From Pseudomonadota bacterium (GTDB taxonomy: Bacteria; Pseudomonadota; Gammaproteobacteria; Steroidobacterales; JBCBZW01): a stretch of 64,000 nt of DNA. Shown piece by piece: positions 17,768-26,507 of the stretch (position 1 is its first letter; every line of letters begins with the position of its first letter). The stretch is taken from assembly GCA_039193195.1 (NCBI GenBank), contig JBCCWS010000009.1, positions 62,001 to 126,000 of the forward strand. Reading direction: 5' to 3'. The notes beneath the pieces were generated by a model, which did no database searches, had not been told where the DNA came from, and saw only the letters and a program-made list of their open reading frames with translations. The position numbers were made by a program, and so were the translations under genes.

Positions 17768-19641
17768 GTGGTCACGCTGCCTGGGCGCTTTGCGTCCGGG
17801 CGCGCAAGCACGAATGTCGCCGCTCCGATTCCTACAAACAGTGCAGCCGCAAGTAACCCCAGGAAACGAGACAAGTCTGCTGGGTAGGTATCCTCGTAGG
17901 TGTTCATAAGCGTGTCTTTATCGTCCTTTTTGGCCTCGGCCAAACCCACTTGCATACTCAATGCGGACTCATGCTCCAGATACGTCTGGAGTAACGCCTC
18001 GGAGAGTTCCTCACAATTGTCTTTCAAAGCACTGCGAAGAACATACAGGCCGTTGGGGATACTTACCGTCTGACCCGTAACCACCTTGAGCGCCTGCTTG
18101 CCGGTGAATCTGCTTTTGAGATCGTCGAAGCGGAATCGTGCGATGTATCCGAACTCCACGCCATTATCTGGGTCAGCAACGGACGCCACAACTTCGTACG
18201 GCGCGCTATAGTACGTGTATCGCGAACTATCAATGTCTTTGTGAGCCTTTGCGAGGAAAGCGTAGCCCGAAGCAGAAGCGAAGTTCTCCGGCGGACCGAC
18301 TGCCGCCACTCTTACGCCATCCCCTGGATCGGGAGGAAAACTCGCATCGCTATCCTGCCTCCCAATGACAATCGCTTCGTAGTCAGTGGCACCCTCTCTG
18401 AACACCGGCATTGCTACAGGGCAGTGCCCAAGCGTTATTGCCTTACCCGCTGGGATAGGAGGCAACTCTGCTATGTCTATCTCCCCACTATCGAGATCCG
18501 CTAGCATGTCATCGTACTCATCACGAATCTCCTCTGACCTCGAACCACGTGACCCTCGGTTACCTGAGTATGTCTTCGAAAGCTCGAGGAAGATGTTATG
18601 CCGAGAGTACAAGAGCCGCTGGAGCCCTTCCCAGTTTTTTCGTTTAGCACGCTCAGACTGAGGCTGTACAGCCAACGAAGCCCCTAGGCGAAGGTGGGCT
18701 AGCTTGTTGTCGTTTAGAATGAGATCGAGCCTAGCCGACATCCGTCTCACTGGGTCATAGTCCCCATCGTTCGCAATGCGCAGACCCGAGATTGTTGAAG
18801 TTGAGCTTTCGGTTGCTCCATCTGCCGGCTCCGCCTGGCCTTCATCAAGCTCTCTCCACTGCTCATCAGAGTATGAAATCAGCCGTGTAAGCGCTTCACG
18901 GTAGCCTGCGACGACCTCGTCCGCCGCTGGCAGGATGATAATCGGATCGAAGGGAATGTCCTCAGGACCGTGCAGAAGCGGCCGGTAGTGCGCCAGCTCC
19001 GTGTACTTCGGCTGCCCCGGTTTTCGGTGGTATCGCTCGGAAGACAGGGCCGCAAAGCCCTGAACTTGCTCGGCGCAGGTAAGCGCACCTCGATGCGAGG
19101 CTTTGAGCTCTACACATTCCTCTACATCTCCCAAACGCCTCTTGTTGAGCTTGGCGACATTGAGCTTTGCTACCTCATCATGGAGCAACACGAGCGGTGC
19201 CAGATAGCCAGAGGTACTCTTCTCATCTGGGTACACGAACGTCAACTCTTGGAGCTGATCAAAGGTCGGCACGCTTACGGTAGAAAGTAGGACGGTACCG
19301 TAGTGCGTTGCGCCGAAGCGCTCGATGCTGGCTACTGGCTCTGGAATGGCGGGGTACTGTCTCTTCGCTGCAACGTATCGATACGGGGGCGATACAACGA
19401 GCGAAAATTCCCTACTATCGAGCTTCCCCTTAGTGAGCACCTGCCCAGTTTGCTCGTAGTCCAACTCTATGGCCTCATGACAGAATCCCGTTTGTCGCTC
19501 CAGCGCATTGACGAGACCCCTAATCGCATCGGGACTGTCAGATGAGCCGATGTACCTGGTAGGCACTTCGCAAGCGCTAGCCATAGAGGGGAGAGCAAGG
19601 CAGAAGATCCAACAGCAAATCCCCAGTTTTGTACAGCGCAT
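17743..19641 (-). CDS. Membrane-anchored protein with tandem PhnD-like binding domains
   Basis: The 632-residue protein has a signal peptide (LGICCWIFCLALPSMASA). A first PhnD-like (phosphate/phosphonate-binding type) lobe carries FSLVVSPPYRYVAA, HYGTVLLSTVSVP and VYPDEKSTSGYLAPLVLL. A second, more diverged lobe carries LDSGEIDIAELPPIPAG, DYEAIVIGRQDS and VGPPENFASASGYAFLA. A C-terminal membrane helix at about 592-612 (LLAAALFVGIGAATFVLA) ends in a short basic tail. Periplasmic PhnD-like domains bind small oxyanions or organic phosphorus compounds; two in one anchored protein without an ABC transporter suggests a receptor. It follows the EamA-like gene by five bases, so they form an operon. 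Base composition is visibly more A+T-rich than the surroundings. Confidence 0.65.
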   Translation of the reverse strand: MRCTKLGICCWIFCLALPSMASACEVPTRYIGSSDSPDAIRGLVNALERQTGFCHEAIELDYEQTGQVLTKGKLDSREFSLVVSPPYRYVAAKRQYPAIPEPVASIERFGATHYGTVLLSTVSVPTFDQLQELTFVYPDEKSTSGYLAPLVLLHDEVAKLNVAKLNKRRLGDVEECVELKASHRGALTCAEQVQGFAALSSERYHRKPGQPKYTELAHYRPLLHGPEDIPFDPIIILPAADEVVAGYREALTRLISYSDEQWRELDEGQAEPADGATESSTSTISGLRIANDGDYDPVRRMSARLDLILNDNKLAHLRLGASLAVQPQSERAKRKNWEGLQRLLYSRHNIFLELSKTYSGNRGSRGSRSEEIRDEYDDMLADLDSGEIDIAELPPIPAGKAITLGHCPVAMPVFREGATDYEAIVIGRQDSDASFPPDPGDGVRVAAVGPPENFASASGYAFLAKAHKDIDSSRYTYYSAPYEVVASVADPDNGVEFGYIARFRFDDLKSRFTGKQALKVVTGQTVSIPNGLYVLRSALKDNCEELSEALLQTYLEHESALSMQVGLAEAKKDDKDTLMNTYEDTYPADLSRFLGLLAAALFVGIGAATFVLARPDAKRPGSVTTQRSPTTP

Positions 19642-19646
19642 TCCGC

Positions 19647-20585
19647 CTATCCTTCTGCAACCGTAGTCGCCAATACCAACGCAAGAGCTGCTGTGGTCAT
19701 CAGCAGTAACGCCAGTGCCTTCTTCCGCTGAGGCGGTTGATCAGGTTTTGCCGGCATTGACCAGTCGATCGCCACGATCAACGCCCCGCTAAGCCCAACC
19801 ATCGGAACGATCACCGCGGGCGGACCGACCGTCAGTGCTTGCAGATAGCAACCAAAACCCAGGAAGTTAAACAAACCAATCGCTATCGCTTGTGCCGTTT
19901 GCTTGATAGATGGCTTGGGTGGCGCTGCGGCAAACCCTCGGGAGGTTGCAGGTGCAAGCAACACCGAAATCCCCAAAACGGCTGCAACTGTGTTGGTCGC
20001 AATCATGAACGAGATTGGCTCTATCCTGAGATCCATCATGAGCGTGTCCAGGATCTTCAGTGCACCGCCTACGAAAACCGCGCCCAAAAGGGAGAAAAAC
20101 GAAAGCCATCTATGGCCCTTTGGCGCCCCCTGACGCTTCCCGCTCCAGGCAACGGCAAGTATTGGCAACGTCAACACAATCGGAATCCAGATCTGCTCAA
20201 GTCGAAACCCGTCGTCCATCAGGAATACGAACACCAAGACCGGTAGAAACACACCGAGCCGTCGCACGCTCTGCACGGTAGCCACGGAGAGGCCGTTGCT
20301 AGCACGGGATTTCAACTCGCGCTGCAACCAATAGCACCCCCCGCTGAACGCGGCCGCGAATACTAGAATCCAGACCGACCAATCCCCTAAGGCGTCGGGG
20401 CCAACAATGGCCATTCCAGCAGCCGCAAACAGAAGTGTTGACGCGGTGGAAAGAAGCCGTCGAGAGCGACCGGCCGATTCGCTTGTGGATCGTACGTCCA
20501 CGCGCAACTCAAGGTACTCGCGAGTAGTCGTGAACGCCGTGGCAGCCAGGGTCAGGCTTAGCCAAGAGCCGAAAATCTCGTTCAC
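19647..20585 (-). CDS. EamA/DMT-like multi-pass membrane protein
   Basis: This is a very hydrophobic protein of about 312 residues with roughly ten predicted membrane helices, arranged as two similar halves. Examples are LLFAAAGMAIVGPDAL, SVWILVFAAAFSGGCYWL, IVLTLPILAVAWSG, AIAIGLFNFLGFGCYLQAL, VIVPMVGLSGALIVAIDW and ALALLLMTTAALALVLA. This fits the drug/metabolite (EamA) superfamily of small-molecule carriers. The GTG at 20585 is preferred to the TTG at 20588. It is the first gene of a two-gene unit with the tandem PhnD-like protein, five bases downstream. The pair may act as carrier and receptor for one compound. Transporter class fairly likely; substrate unknown. Confidence 0.65.
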   Translation of the reverse strand: MNEIFGSWLSLTLAATAFTTTREYLELRVDVRSTSESAGRSRRLLSTASTLLFAAAGMAIVGPDALGDWSVWILVFAAAFSGGCYWLQRELKSRASNGLSVATVQSVRRLGVFLPVLVFVFLMDDGFRLEQIWIPIVLTLPILAVAWSGKRQGAPKGHRWLSFFSLLGAVFVGGALKILDTLMMDLRIEPISFMIATNTVAAVLGISVLLAPATSRGFAAAPPKPSIKQTAQAIAIGLFNFLGFGCYLQALTVGPPAVIVPMVGLSGALIVAIDWSMPAKPDQPPQRKKALALLLMTTAALALVLATTVAEG

Positions 20586-20811
20586 CAAACGAACCTACAT
20601 GAGTACCGATGAAGACTGTCGAGCGATTGGTCGCCCCAGAGAGCTGCCCGCGCCACCTGCGCTTGGCAATGCCGCGGACCAAGAGGCCCGTATTCACTAG
20701 TGTACGCTGCGACCGGAATCTCTCACCACAACGCACGCGCGTTGAACGACGCTCGAACGGCTGCGGTGATCACGATGCCGTACCGCGCGCGGCGTTGGCG
20801 GGCGATTCAGG

Positions 20812-21903
20812 CTACTGCGTTCCCACCCGATCCTGACGCAGCGCTGCTAGCAGGCGATTCACCTCGCTGGAGAAGCACTCGGGGTCACAAGCCCATTCGC
20901 GAAAATCCGCAGCGTGGCGATCGCGAAGCTCCGCAGCGAAGGCACCGATGTAGTCCTTAAGCAGGTAGTCATCCAGCAACACGGGCAAGATGATGTGCTC
21001 CCCGCGGCGCGCCTCTTCGTCGAAGGAGGTCGTGAGCTCGCTGTTCACCCACGTGCTCTGCAGGGAAGCGGTCGAGCAAATCAACAGCACCCTGTCCCGT
21101 GCGCGAATAGCCCGCGAGATTTCGGTGCGTAGGGATGAGCCCACGGGCAGCGATTGCTCATCGCGCCAGCAACATACCCCGGCGTGCTGCAGCGTCTCCT
21201 GCAAGTGAGTCGCAAAGGCTCGGTCCTGGCGCGAGTAGGAGATAAAGCAATCGCAGTAGGCTGCGCCGACGGCAGCCGAGAGAGCGGCCCCTATGACTTG
21301 GCGGGGCACCTGACAGTCGGCGAGGAACGCCTCGTGCTCGGCGGCAAGGCGCTCGATCGTCGGCACATCGAGCGCGCAACGAGCGAAGTGCTCTACGGTG
21401 GATAGGTCACGCGCACCGTCCAGGCGTAACGCCGCGAGGTTGCAGCCCCCGAGGCGCAATCCGGTGAGCAAGGTCTCGCGCAGATCGACGGCGGACAGGT
21501 TGCAGTCCCCCAAGATGGCCTCCACGAGCGATGCACCGCGTAGGTCGACCGCCAGTAGACTCGCATCCCACGCGGTCACCTGGTTGAGATCGGCTTCGCG
21601 CAAGGTGGACCTGTTCAAGGTGGAACTGCTGAGCACTGCCCCGCCCAGTGAGGCGCCCTCGAAGGACGCCTCCACCAGGCGACAATGACGCAGCGATATC
21701 CTCGTGAGATCGGCTCCACGGAGGGAGGCATGGGTTAAGTTCACGCCGTCCAGCGAGAAGCCAGCGAGCGTGCACTCATCGAGCTCAGCCCCCACGAAGT
21801 AGCGCTCGCCTTCTCGGTAACGTGCAAGCAACTCGCTTGCGCTGGTGGGCGCACGGTAAGTGGCGTCGGTGAAAACGGCACCGCTTCGTGCACCCTCACT
21901 CAT
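20812..21903 (-). CDS. Pentapeptide-repeat and TIR-domain protein
   Basis: The product is a soluble protein of 363 residues. Residues about 40-165 form a right-handed pentapeptide-repeat helix (units such as LDGVN, LTHAS, LRGAD, LTRIS, LVEAS, LREAD and LRGAS). A TIR domain then runs from about 217: CFISYSRQDRAF (F220), RDEQSLPVGS, RDRVLLICSTASLQSTW and VNSELTTSFDEE. Glu289 in this last motif stands where TIR NADases keep their catalytic Glu. TIR domains in bacteria cleave NAD or make cyclic-ADP-ribose signals, often in immunity; the pentapeptide part would be a scaffold. The ATG at 21903 overlaps the GAF gene's stop (ATGA), showing translational coupling. Domains are sure, activity inferred. 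Confidence 0.85.
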   Translation of the reverse strand: MSEGARSGAVFTDATYRAPTSASELLARYREGERYFVGAELDECTLAGFSLDGVNLTHASLRGADLTRISLRHCRLVEASFEGASLGGAVLSSSTLNRSTLREADLNQVTAWDASLLAVDLRGASLVEAILGDCNLSAVDLRETLLTGLRLGGCNLAALRLDGARDLSTVEHFARCALDVPTIERLAAEHEAFLADCQVPRQVIGAALSAAVGAAYCDCFISYSRQDRAFATHLQETLQHAGVCCWRDEQSLPVGSSLRTEISRAIRARDRVLLICSTASLQSTWVNSELTTSFDEEARRGEHIILPVLLDDYLLKDYIGAFAAELRDRHAADFREWACDPECFSSEVNRLLAALRQDRVGTQ

Positions 21904-23543
21904 GGCGTACTTCGCGTCCCGTTCGAGCGGTCCAAGGTCTCCCCTGCTCGCTGGGCAAAGTGAGTAATCCACTCCAACCACTTTGGTGTTGGCTTATGCA
22001 GCGTGTCTGACTTCAACCAGATCACACCACAGCACTGACTTGCGCCATCCGGCCCTGTGGCCATCATCGGCACGCCAAGGTCGCCCACCTGGTCGCGATC
22101 TAACACCCGCTCGTTGACCTTACGCCCCTTCGCGTCGATCTCCTGCCAAGCCCCCTTCCATTCCCAGACCTTGCCTCTATCACCGCACAACTCAACGAAC
22201 ACGGGTCGCATGTGGTCGACCACATATCGCGACCATCCGTCGTCCCTAGGAGTGATCTCAGGGTTAAAGTGATGAGAGGTGCCATAGCCTGGGGAGAATT
22301 TCCCCGCCGCCCGCGAATAGGGGAATACATCGACCTCCCTGGCAAAGACCGCACTCTTGGCGATGTACTGCAGCAAGCCCTGCGGCTCGCGCAGTTCCAA
22401 CATCTGCATGATCACGCCTCGCAGGCGCTCGAGCACCCGCTCATAGGAGTGACAGAACCCACGCAGGGCCTCGCGCAGCATTCGTATACTGGTGGAGTTG
22501 AAGGCGTTGACGTCACTGCACTCGATACTGAGCACCAACAGCTGCTCGCTGCCCAAACGCTGCGGGATGACCAAGCTACTCTTCGCGTCGTCCCAGAGCC
22601 TGAAGTAGTTCATGGGCTCGGCGCCCTTAACGATGTTCGGAGCGACTAGCGCACCGCGCTCGGCGGCCAGCGGGACCAGTCCGTCGCACGCCTCCTTACA
22701 GAACAAACGCTTGTCCGACTCCATCAATGACTGCGGATAAGACGCCGCAATCGTCAGGCTGTTCTCGCTCAGCTCCCCCACGCTCAGGGTGGCGAGCAAC
22801 TTCGCTGCTGGCCCAACCTCGAGGGAAAGCTGCTGCACCACCAGCCCCAACCACTCGTGGAGAAAATCATTGGGCGAGCAGGCCATGCGCGGCAGCACGC
22901 TGGGCGCGTCTGCCACGGGCGATGCTTCCACGCACTCACGCGCATGGAGCCAGATCTGGAAAAACTCTCTCACGAGCTCTTCCTGGTGGCATCTAGCCTC
23001 GGACGTTCTCGCGGTGATCGGCACCGTGGCGACGAACAACGCACTCGTCACCCCGTTGACGTAGGCCCGCGCCTCTAGCACCTGGCAGGCCGGGGCCTCT
23101 TTACCATCCTCATCGTCCCGATAGGTCTGAAACGGAGGTGTGTCAGCCATGACGTGAGAGCGAGACTCCAGTCCGTGATAGGTGATCTCGATGCACTCAT
23201 CCGCGGTCGGTGAAGCCATACCAAAGCGCCCTTTTCCGCTATCGCGGACCTCGACTGGCAGCCAGTGCGTCACCAGTCCGCCGAAGGCCTCGATATGCAG
23301 CACGGAAGATGCCGGATCTCGCTTGTAAAGTGCACACTCCTTAGCGCCGATGAGTTCCGCTAGTCTCTTCACCCTTAGCCCTACTGGCTCTCGAAGCTCC
23401 ATCGCATCGCGGGCGAGCGCCGCCAACTCCTGATCCTCGTCATCTGCAAGTTCTTCCCAGAAGCATAGCCCTCGTGTTCGTTGCAGCTCGATGATTCGTT
23501 CGACAGGTGCAGTCACTTGCACAGACTTACCCTTGGTTTCCAT
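21900..23543 (-). CDS. GAF-like sensor protein
   Basis: This soluble protein of 547 residues has no signal peptide or membrane helix. Two GAF-like regions can be made out. The first has LRVKRLAELIGAKECALYKR and VNGVTSALFVATVPI. The second has AAKLLATLSVGELSEN, LVIPQRLGSEQLLVLSIECS and a helix-rich stretch after it, and a further GVPMMATGPDG and CCGVIWLK segment near the C terminus may be a third lobe. GAF domains bind small molecules or nucleotides. The ATG at 23543 has GAGGAG five bases upstream. It is coupled to the TIR gene by ATGA and follows the second sigma-like gene by 78 bp, so it probably acts as the sensor of this unit. No catalytic output domain is visible. GAF assignment moderate. 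Confidence 0.55.
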   Translation of the reverse strand: METKGKSVQVTAPVERIIELQRTRGLCFWEELADDEDQELAALARDAMELREPVGLRVKRLAELIGAKECALYKRDPASSVLHIEAFGGLVTHWLPVEVRDSGKGRFGMASPTADECIEITYHGLESRSHVMADTPPFQTYRDDEDGKEAPACQVLEARAYVNGVTSALFVATVPITARTSEARCHQEELVREFFQIWLHARECVEASPVADAPSVLPRMACSPNDFLHEWLGLVVQQLSLEVGPAAKLLATLSVGELSENSLTIAASYPQSLMESDKRLFCKEACDGLVPLAAERGALVAPNIVKGAEPMNYFRLWDDAKSSLVIPQRLGSEQLLVLSIECSDVNAFNSTSIRMLREALRGFCHSYERVLERLRGVIMQMLELREPQGLLQYIAKSAVFAREVDVFPYSRAAGKFSPGYGTSHHFNPEITPRDDGWSRYVVDHMRPVFVELCGDRGKVWEWKGAWQEIDAKGRKVNERVLDRDQVGDLGVPMMATGPDGASQCCGVIWLKSDTLHKPTPKWLEWITHFAQRAGETLDRSNGTRSTP

Positions 23544-23621
23544 GAGGCTCCTCTCATGTCGATACGGCGCGCAACCCCTGCGCGCGCAGATACCGACGAA
23601 TAACGTGAAATCCCGTGCCAA

Positions 23622-24584
23622 CTAGCTCGGATCGAAGTGCTCGGCCAGGTAGCGCAGCAGTCTGCTCCATTGCATGCGTACGCTCTCTACTGATTTGTCG
23701 AGGACCTCGGCGATCTGTCGATAGTCCATTCGGTGAGTAATCAACAGGTCGAACAGCTTCTGATCCTGCAGGGAACGCCGTCGCACCAAGTACCGCAGAC
23801 GCTCGAATGCATTCGCGTATTCGGCGGCCAACTCTGGCCGCGTGTAGATCGAGTCGTCAGAACCGAAGCGCGACAGGACTACACCAAAGCTTGCATCCGA
23901 CTCGGGCAGTTGATCGTGGGCGGCGAACACGAGCTCGTCGTTCAGGTAGTCCACGAGCTGGGAGAATAGAAAGGCGTGGAAGCGACGCTCCGCAGCGTCG
24001 GACGGTACACCGGCGGGACCACCGTGACTGGCAGCCCCCATGGGCCCTACGTAGCAGAGAAATCGTTGCTCCGTGTGCGTCGACCAGAGTAGACGCCTAA
24101 ACGACGCGCCCAGATCAAAACTATAACCTGCCAGGGCGTTGGCGTAACGGGAGAGTAACCTCTCGATCAGCAATCGATGTTTCACCATGTAGACGCCACG
24201 GATGAACATGATCTCATCGCGCGACCAATCACGGCCCGGACTGGCGACCACGCGCTTGAGCAGCTGGTCGTAGATGTTGCCAGCGATGGCGTCGATCAGG
24301 GCTTGGGTTGCGGTCCTTTCGCCCAGATCGATTTCGACGAGCCTTTGCAGCGAACAGCGGAAGATCACGTGCTCATCTAATTCCCGCAAAAGGCGCTTGC
24401 AGGCGGCGAACACGAATTCCAGACGGTTGTTCGGTATGAGTAGGTCACAAGGCGCTGCCAGCGACTCGACAGCATCCAGCATCAAAGACGCTTGCTGGGA
24501 GCGAACTAGTCTTGCCTCCTCCGTGGTCCAGTCGCTTTGGTGTTTACGAAGAAGCGCTTCAAGTTGATCGGGCGGCAGTGTCAT
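23622..24584 (-). CDS. Protein with sigma-region-4-like C terminus, paralogue 2
   Basis: The protein has 320 residues. The C-terminal 50 or so look like a sigma-factor region 4 or similar helix-turn-helix: QDQKLFDLLITHRMDYRQIA, EVLDKSVESVRMQWSRLLRY. The N-terminal 250 residues are helical and do not show clear sigma region 2. The neighbour at 24753-25703 is a paralogue sharing LLRK near the N terminus, the DW-to-FI segment (DWSRDEIMFIRG) and FRRLLWSTHTEQR (FKRLLWSTPTVQR in the paralogue). AGGGAGA gives a good start. It lies between its paralogue and the GAF gene on the same strand, suggesting it regulates this unit. It could instead be an adaptor with a sigma-derived fold. Confidence 0.6.
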   Translation of the reverse strand: MTLPPDQLEALLRKHQSDWTTEEARLVRSQQASLMLDAVESLAAPCDLLIPNNRLEFVFAACKRLLRELDEHVIFRCSLQRLVEIDLGERTATQALIDAIAGNIYDQLLKRVVASPGRDWSRDEIMFIRGVYMVKHRLLIERLLSRYANALAGYSFDLGASFRRLLWSTHTEQRFLCYVGPMGAASHGGPAGVPSDAAERRFHAFLFSQLVDYLNDELVFAAHDQLPESDASFGVVLSRFGSDDSIYTRPELAAEYANAFERLRYLVRRRSLQDQKLFDLLITHRMDYRQIAEVLDKSVESVRMQWSRLLRYLAEHFDPS

Positions 24585-24752
24585 TACGGTCTCCCTAGGT
24601 GAAGTGCTGTGCGGTCGCTCAAGCCAACTAACTGCCTTTGCGCCCGCGACAATAATCAGCGTACTGGTCGTCAGCGGAGGCGTAACATGGAAGTTCGATC
24701 TGCGGTCGGTCTCGCTGGAAAATCGTTTGCGTGCGGCGGGTACGCAGCCGCT

Positions 24753-25703
24753 CTAGATGTCCCCATCCTTGTCGAAGTTCTCCGTCAGAAAGCGCTTCAA
24801 TGCCTCCCACTGCGCCTTCACCTCGGCGGTGGGGCGTCGCAAGAGCTCCGCGATCTCGTGGTACGCCAAGCCCGCACGAACGGTCAGGTCATAGAGCCGC
24901 CGGTCTTCCGGGGAGCGGCGTGCGAGCAGCCATTTGATGCGAGCATCTGCGCTGTTGTGCGATGCAACGCTCGCGCGCGGATAGGTGACGACGCTGCCGC
25001 CCGGCGAGGTGGACGGAGCCTGCGGCGCCGAAGTGGATGACTCCGCGAGCGGAATGGGCGGAGCGGAGAAGGACAGGCTCTCGTGCAGCTGATGGATCAC
25101 GCTCACGACCACGAAAGTGAACAGGCGCTTGGTGGCCTCTTCGGGCGAGGGTTTGTCGTCCAGACTTCGGATCGGAGGCGGGCAGGCGCGCAGTCGCTGC
25201 ACGGTCGGCGTTGACCAAAGGAGTCTTTTGAAGCATTCGAAGACGTCGATGTCAGCCCCCGGGAAGCCGTCGCGATATCGGGCCAGCGTTCGCTCCAGCA
25301 AATCGCTACGAGACCCCAGCAGTGGACCCTGGATAAAGACGACGTCGTCCGCGCCCCAGTGCTCACCGGACGTCGAGACGATTTGCTTGGTGATCTTCTC
25401 GTAGAAGAGCCGGCTCACCATCCCCAGGAACTTGGCTTGGTCGGCCTGGGGTCGATTCTCCTGTTGTATCCGCGCCAGTGCGACACGCAGAATCGCATCC
25501 ACATCGAGCGCCTTGACTAGGCGCTGACACGCCTTGACGATTTCCTCCCGCTGCGCCGCGGAGGTGTAACTGCTCGCCGTATTCGCCATCCCGACGATGG
25601 CGCCCCGAATTAGTGCAGGCCGCGCTTCATTGAACCGGCGCCAATCAGCTGGGCACCACTCGGAAACAGGCTTCCGTAGTAAGGCGTCGAGTTCGCTGCT
25701 CAT
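24753..25703 (-). CDS. Protein with sigma-region-4-like C terminus, paralogue 1
   Basis: This protein of about 316 residues is the first gene of the unit leading to the TIR protein. The C terminus EDRRLYDLTVRAGLAYHEIA and ELLRRPTAEVKAQWEALKRF resembles sigma region 4. Upstream are EEIVKACQRLVKALDVDAIL, HWGADDVVFIQG and FKRLLWSTPTVQRL, shared with paralogue 2. A Ser/Pro-rich, probably flexible linker (about 230-260) separates the body from the helix-turn-helix and is absent from paralogue 2. The ATG at 25703 follows a purine-rich GGGGAAGGAT. Two inverted repeats lie upstream at 25726-25740 and 25815-25829. DNA binding is inferred; promoter recognition as a true sigma factor is unproven. Confidence 0.6.
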   Translation of the reverse strand: MSSELDALLRKPVSEWCPADWRRFNEARPALIRGAIVGMANTASSYTSAAQREEIVKACQRLVKALDVDAILRVALARIQQENRPQADQAKFLGMVSRLFYEKITKQIVSTSGEHWGADDVVFIQGPLLGSRSDLLERTLARYRDGFPGADIDVFECFKRLLWSTPTVQRLRACPPPIRSLDDKPSPEEATKRLFTFVVVSVIHQLHESLSFSAPPIPLAESSTSAPQAPSTSPGGSVVTYPRASVASHNSADARIKWLLARRSPEDRRLYDLTVRAGLAYHEIAELLRRPTAEVKAQWEALKRFLTENFDKDGDI

Positions 25704-25725
25704 ATCCTTCCCCTTGGATTTGAGT

Positions 25726-25740
25726 GCTCCAAAATGGAGC
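25726..25740. promoter_or_regulatory. Perfect inverted repeat before the sigma-like/TIR unit
   Basis: GCTCCA at 25726-25731 and TGGAGC at 25735-25740 are perfect complements around AAA. The site lies about 22 bp upstream of the first start codon of the unit and could be an operator or a hairpin in the leader. Confidence 0.4.
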
Positions 25741-25814
25741 GATCCCCTTTCCATCAACATCGTTCTTTGTTAAGGGCACGACGCGTAGCCTCGATGTGGC
25801 CTAGGTCATCCCTT

Positions 25815-25829
25815 ACAAGTGAAACTTGT
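25815..25829. promoter_or_regulatory. Second inverted repeat in the same upstream region
   Basis: ACAAGT at 25815-25820 and ACTTGT at 25824-25829 pair perfectly around GAA. It lies about 112 bp upstream of the start at 25703, beside an AT-rich stretch (25830-25855) likely to hold the promoter. It has the size of a dimeric repressor site. Confidence 0.4.
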
Positions 25830-26507
25830 TAATAAAACCATAGAATATGTTGATCCCAGGATGGTTCCCCAAACCGCATAACGGTTGCTGATGCCAACAT
25901 CAGCCCGCGCAACAGTGCCCCCACGGATAAGCGAGCTTCTTCATTAGTAGGCAACGAAATCGCAGTGCAGCATCGGCGCTCGTTGAGCGCGGGAACGCGT
26001 ACGCAGCGTAGGGGCTGGTCCAACCCTGGCCTGAACAGATCGGCTCTTGGCGCACGGCCGTCGCACCCAGACTTCCCGCCGGTGCCGGTGCGCCATGTGA
26101 CTTGCGCAGCTAGCGATATCGCTCAATACCAGTGCAGCACGAGCGATGGACACATTACCTATTTAATGCAATCGCCTACTTCAACCTGACGTGCATCTCA
26201 GGTCATCTCGACAGGCGCGCAGTCACCGACGTTGACGGATCGGGGGTCTCATCATCGTAGCGCAGGGTGGGCTAGAAGTCGGTCGCGCAAAGGCTGAACT
26301 CTCCAGCGCTCAATTGAGTCGGCTCCGCGGCGTTCGCGGTCGTAGTGCGTGCCCGGCCGGGCCAAATTGCATCTACGATCAGAGCAGGCTCCGTGCCTGC
26401 GAAGAAATCGACAGCACAGGCGCGGACCCGGCGGCTCGTGTGCCTCGAAGCGAGCACTTGCTGAAGGGCGAGCGCCGGCTCATGGCCGACGCGCCCAAAT
26501 TACGACA
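25830..26507. other. Long intergenic region, no firmly supported gene
   Basis: The first 30 bases are AT-rich and probably contain the promoter of the leftward TIR unit. On the minus strand, 26274-26499 is open and ends NAAEPTQLSAGEFSLCATDF, which has some protein character, but it has no convincing start and lies just downstream of the PEP-CTERM gene. It may be a decayed gene end. No RNA gene seen. Confidence 0.45.

Noticed and set aside
26274-26499. Possible small gene or gene remnant on the minus strand after the PEP-CTERM gene
   Set aside because: The end looks protein-like, but there is no start, no ribosome-binding site and no recognised family.
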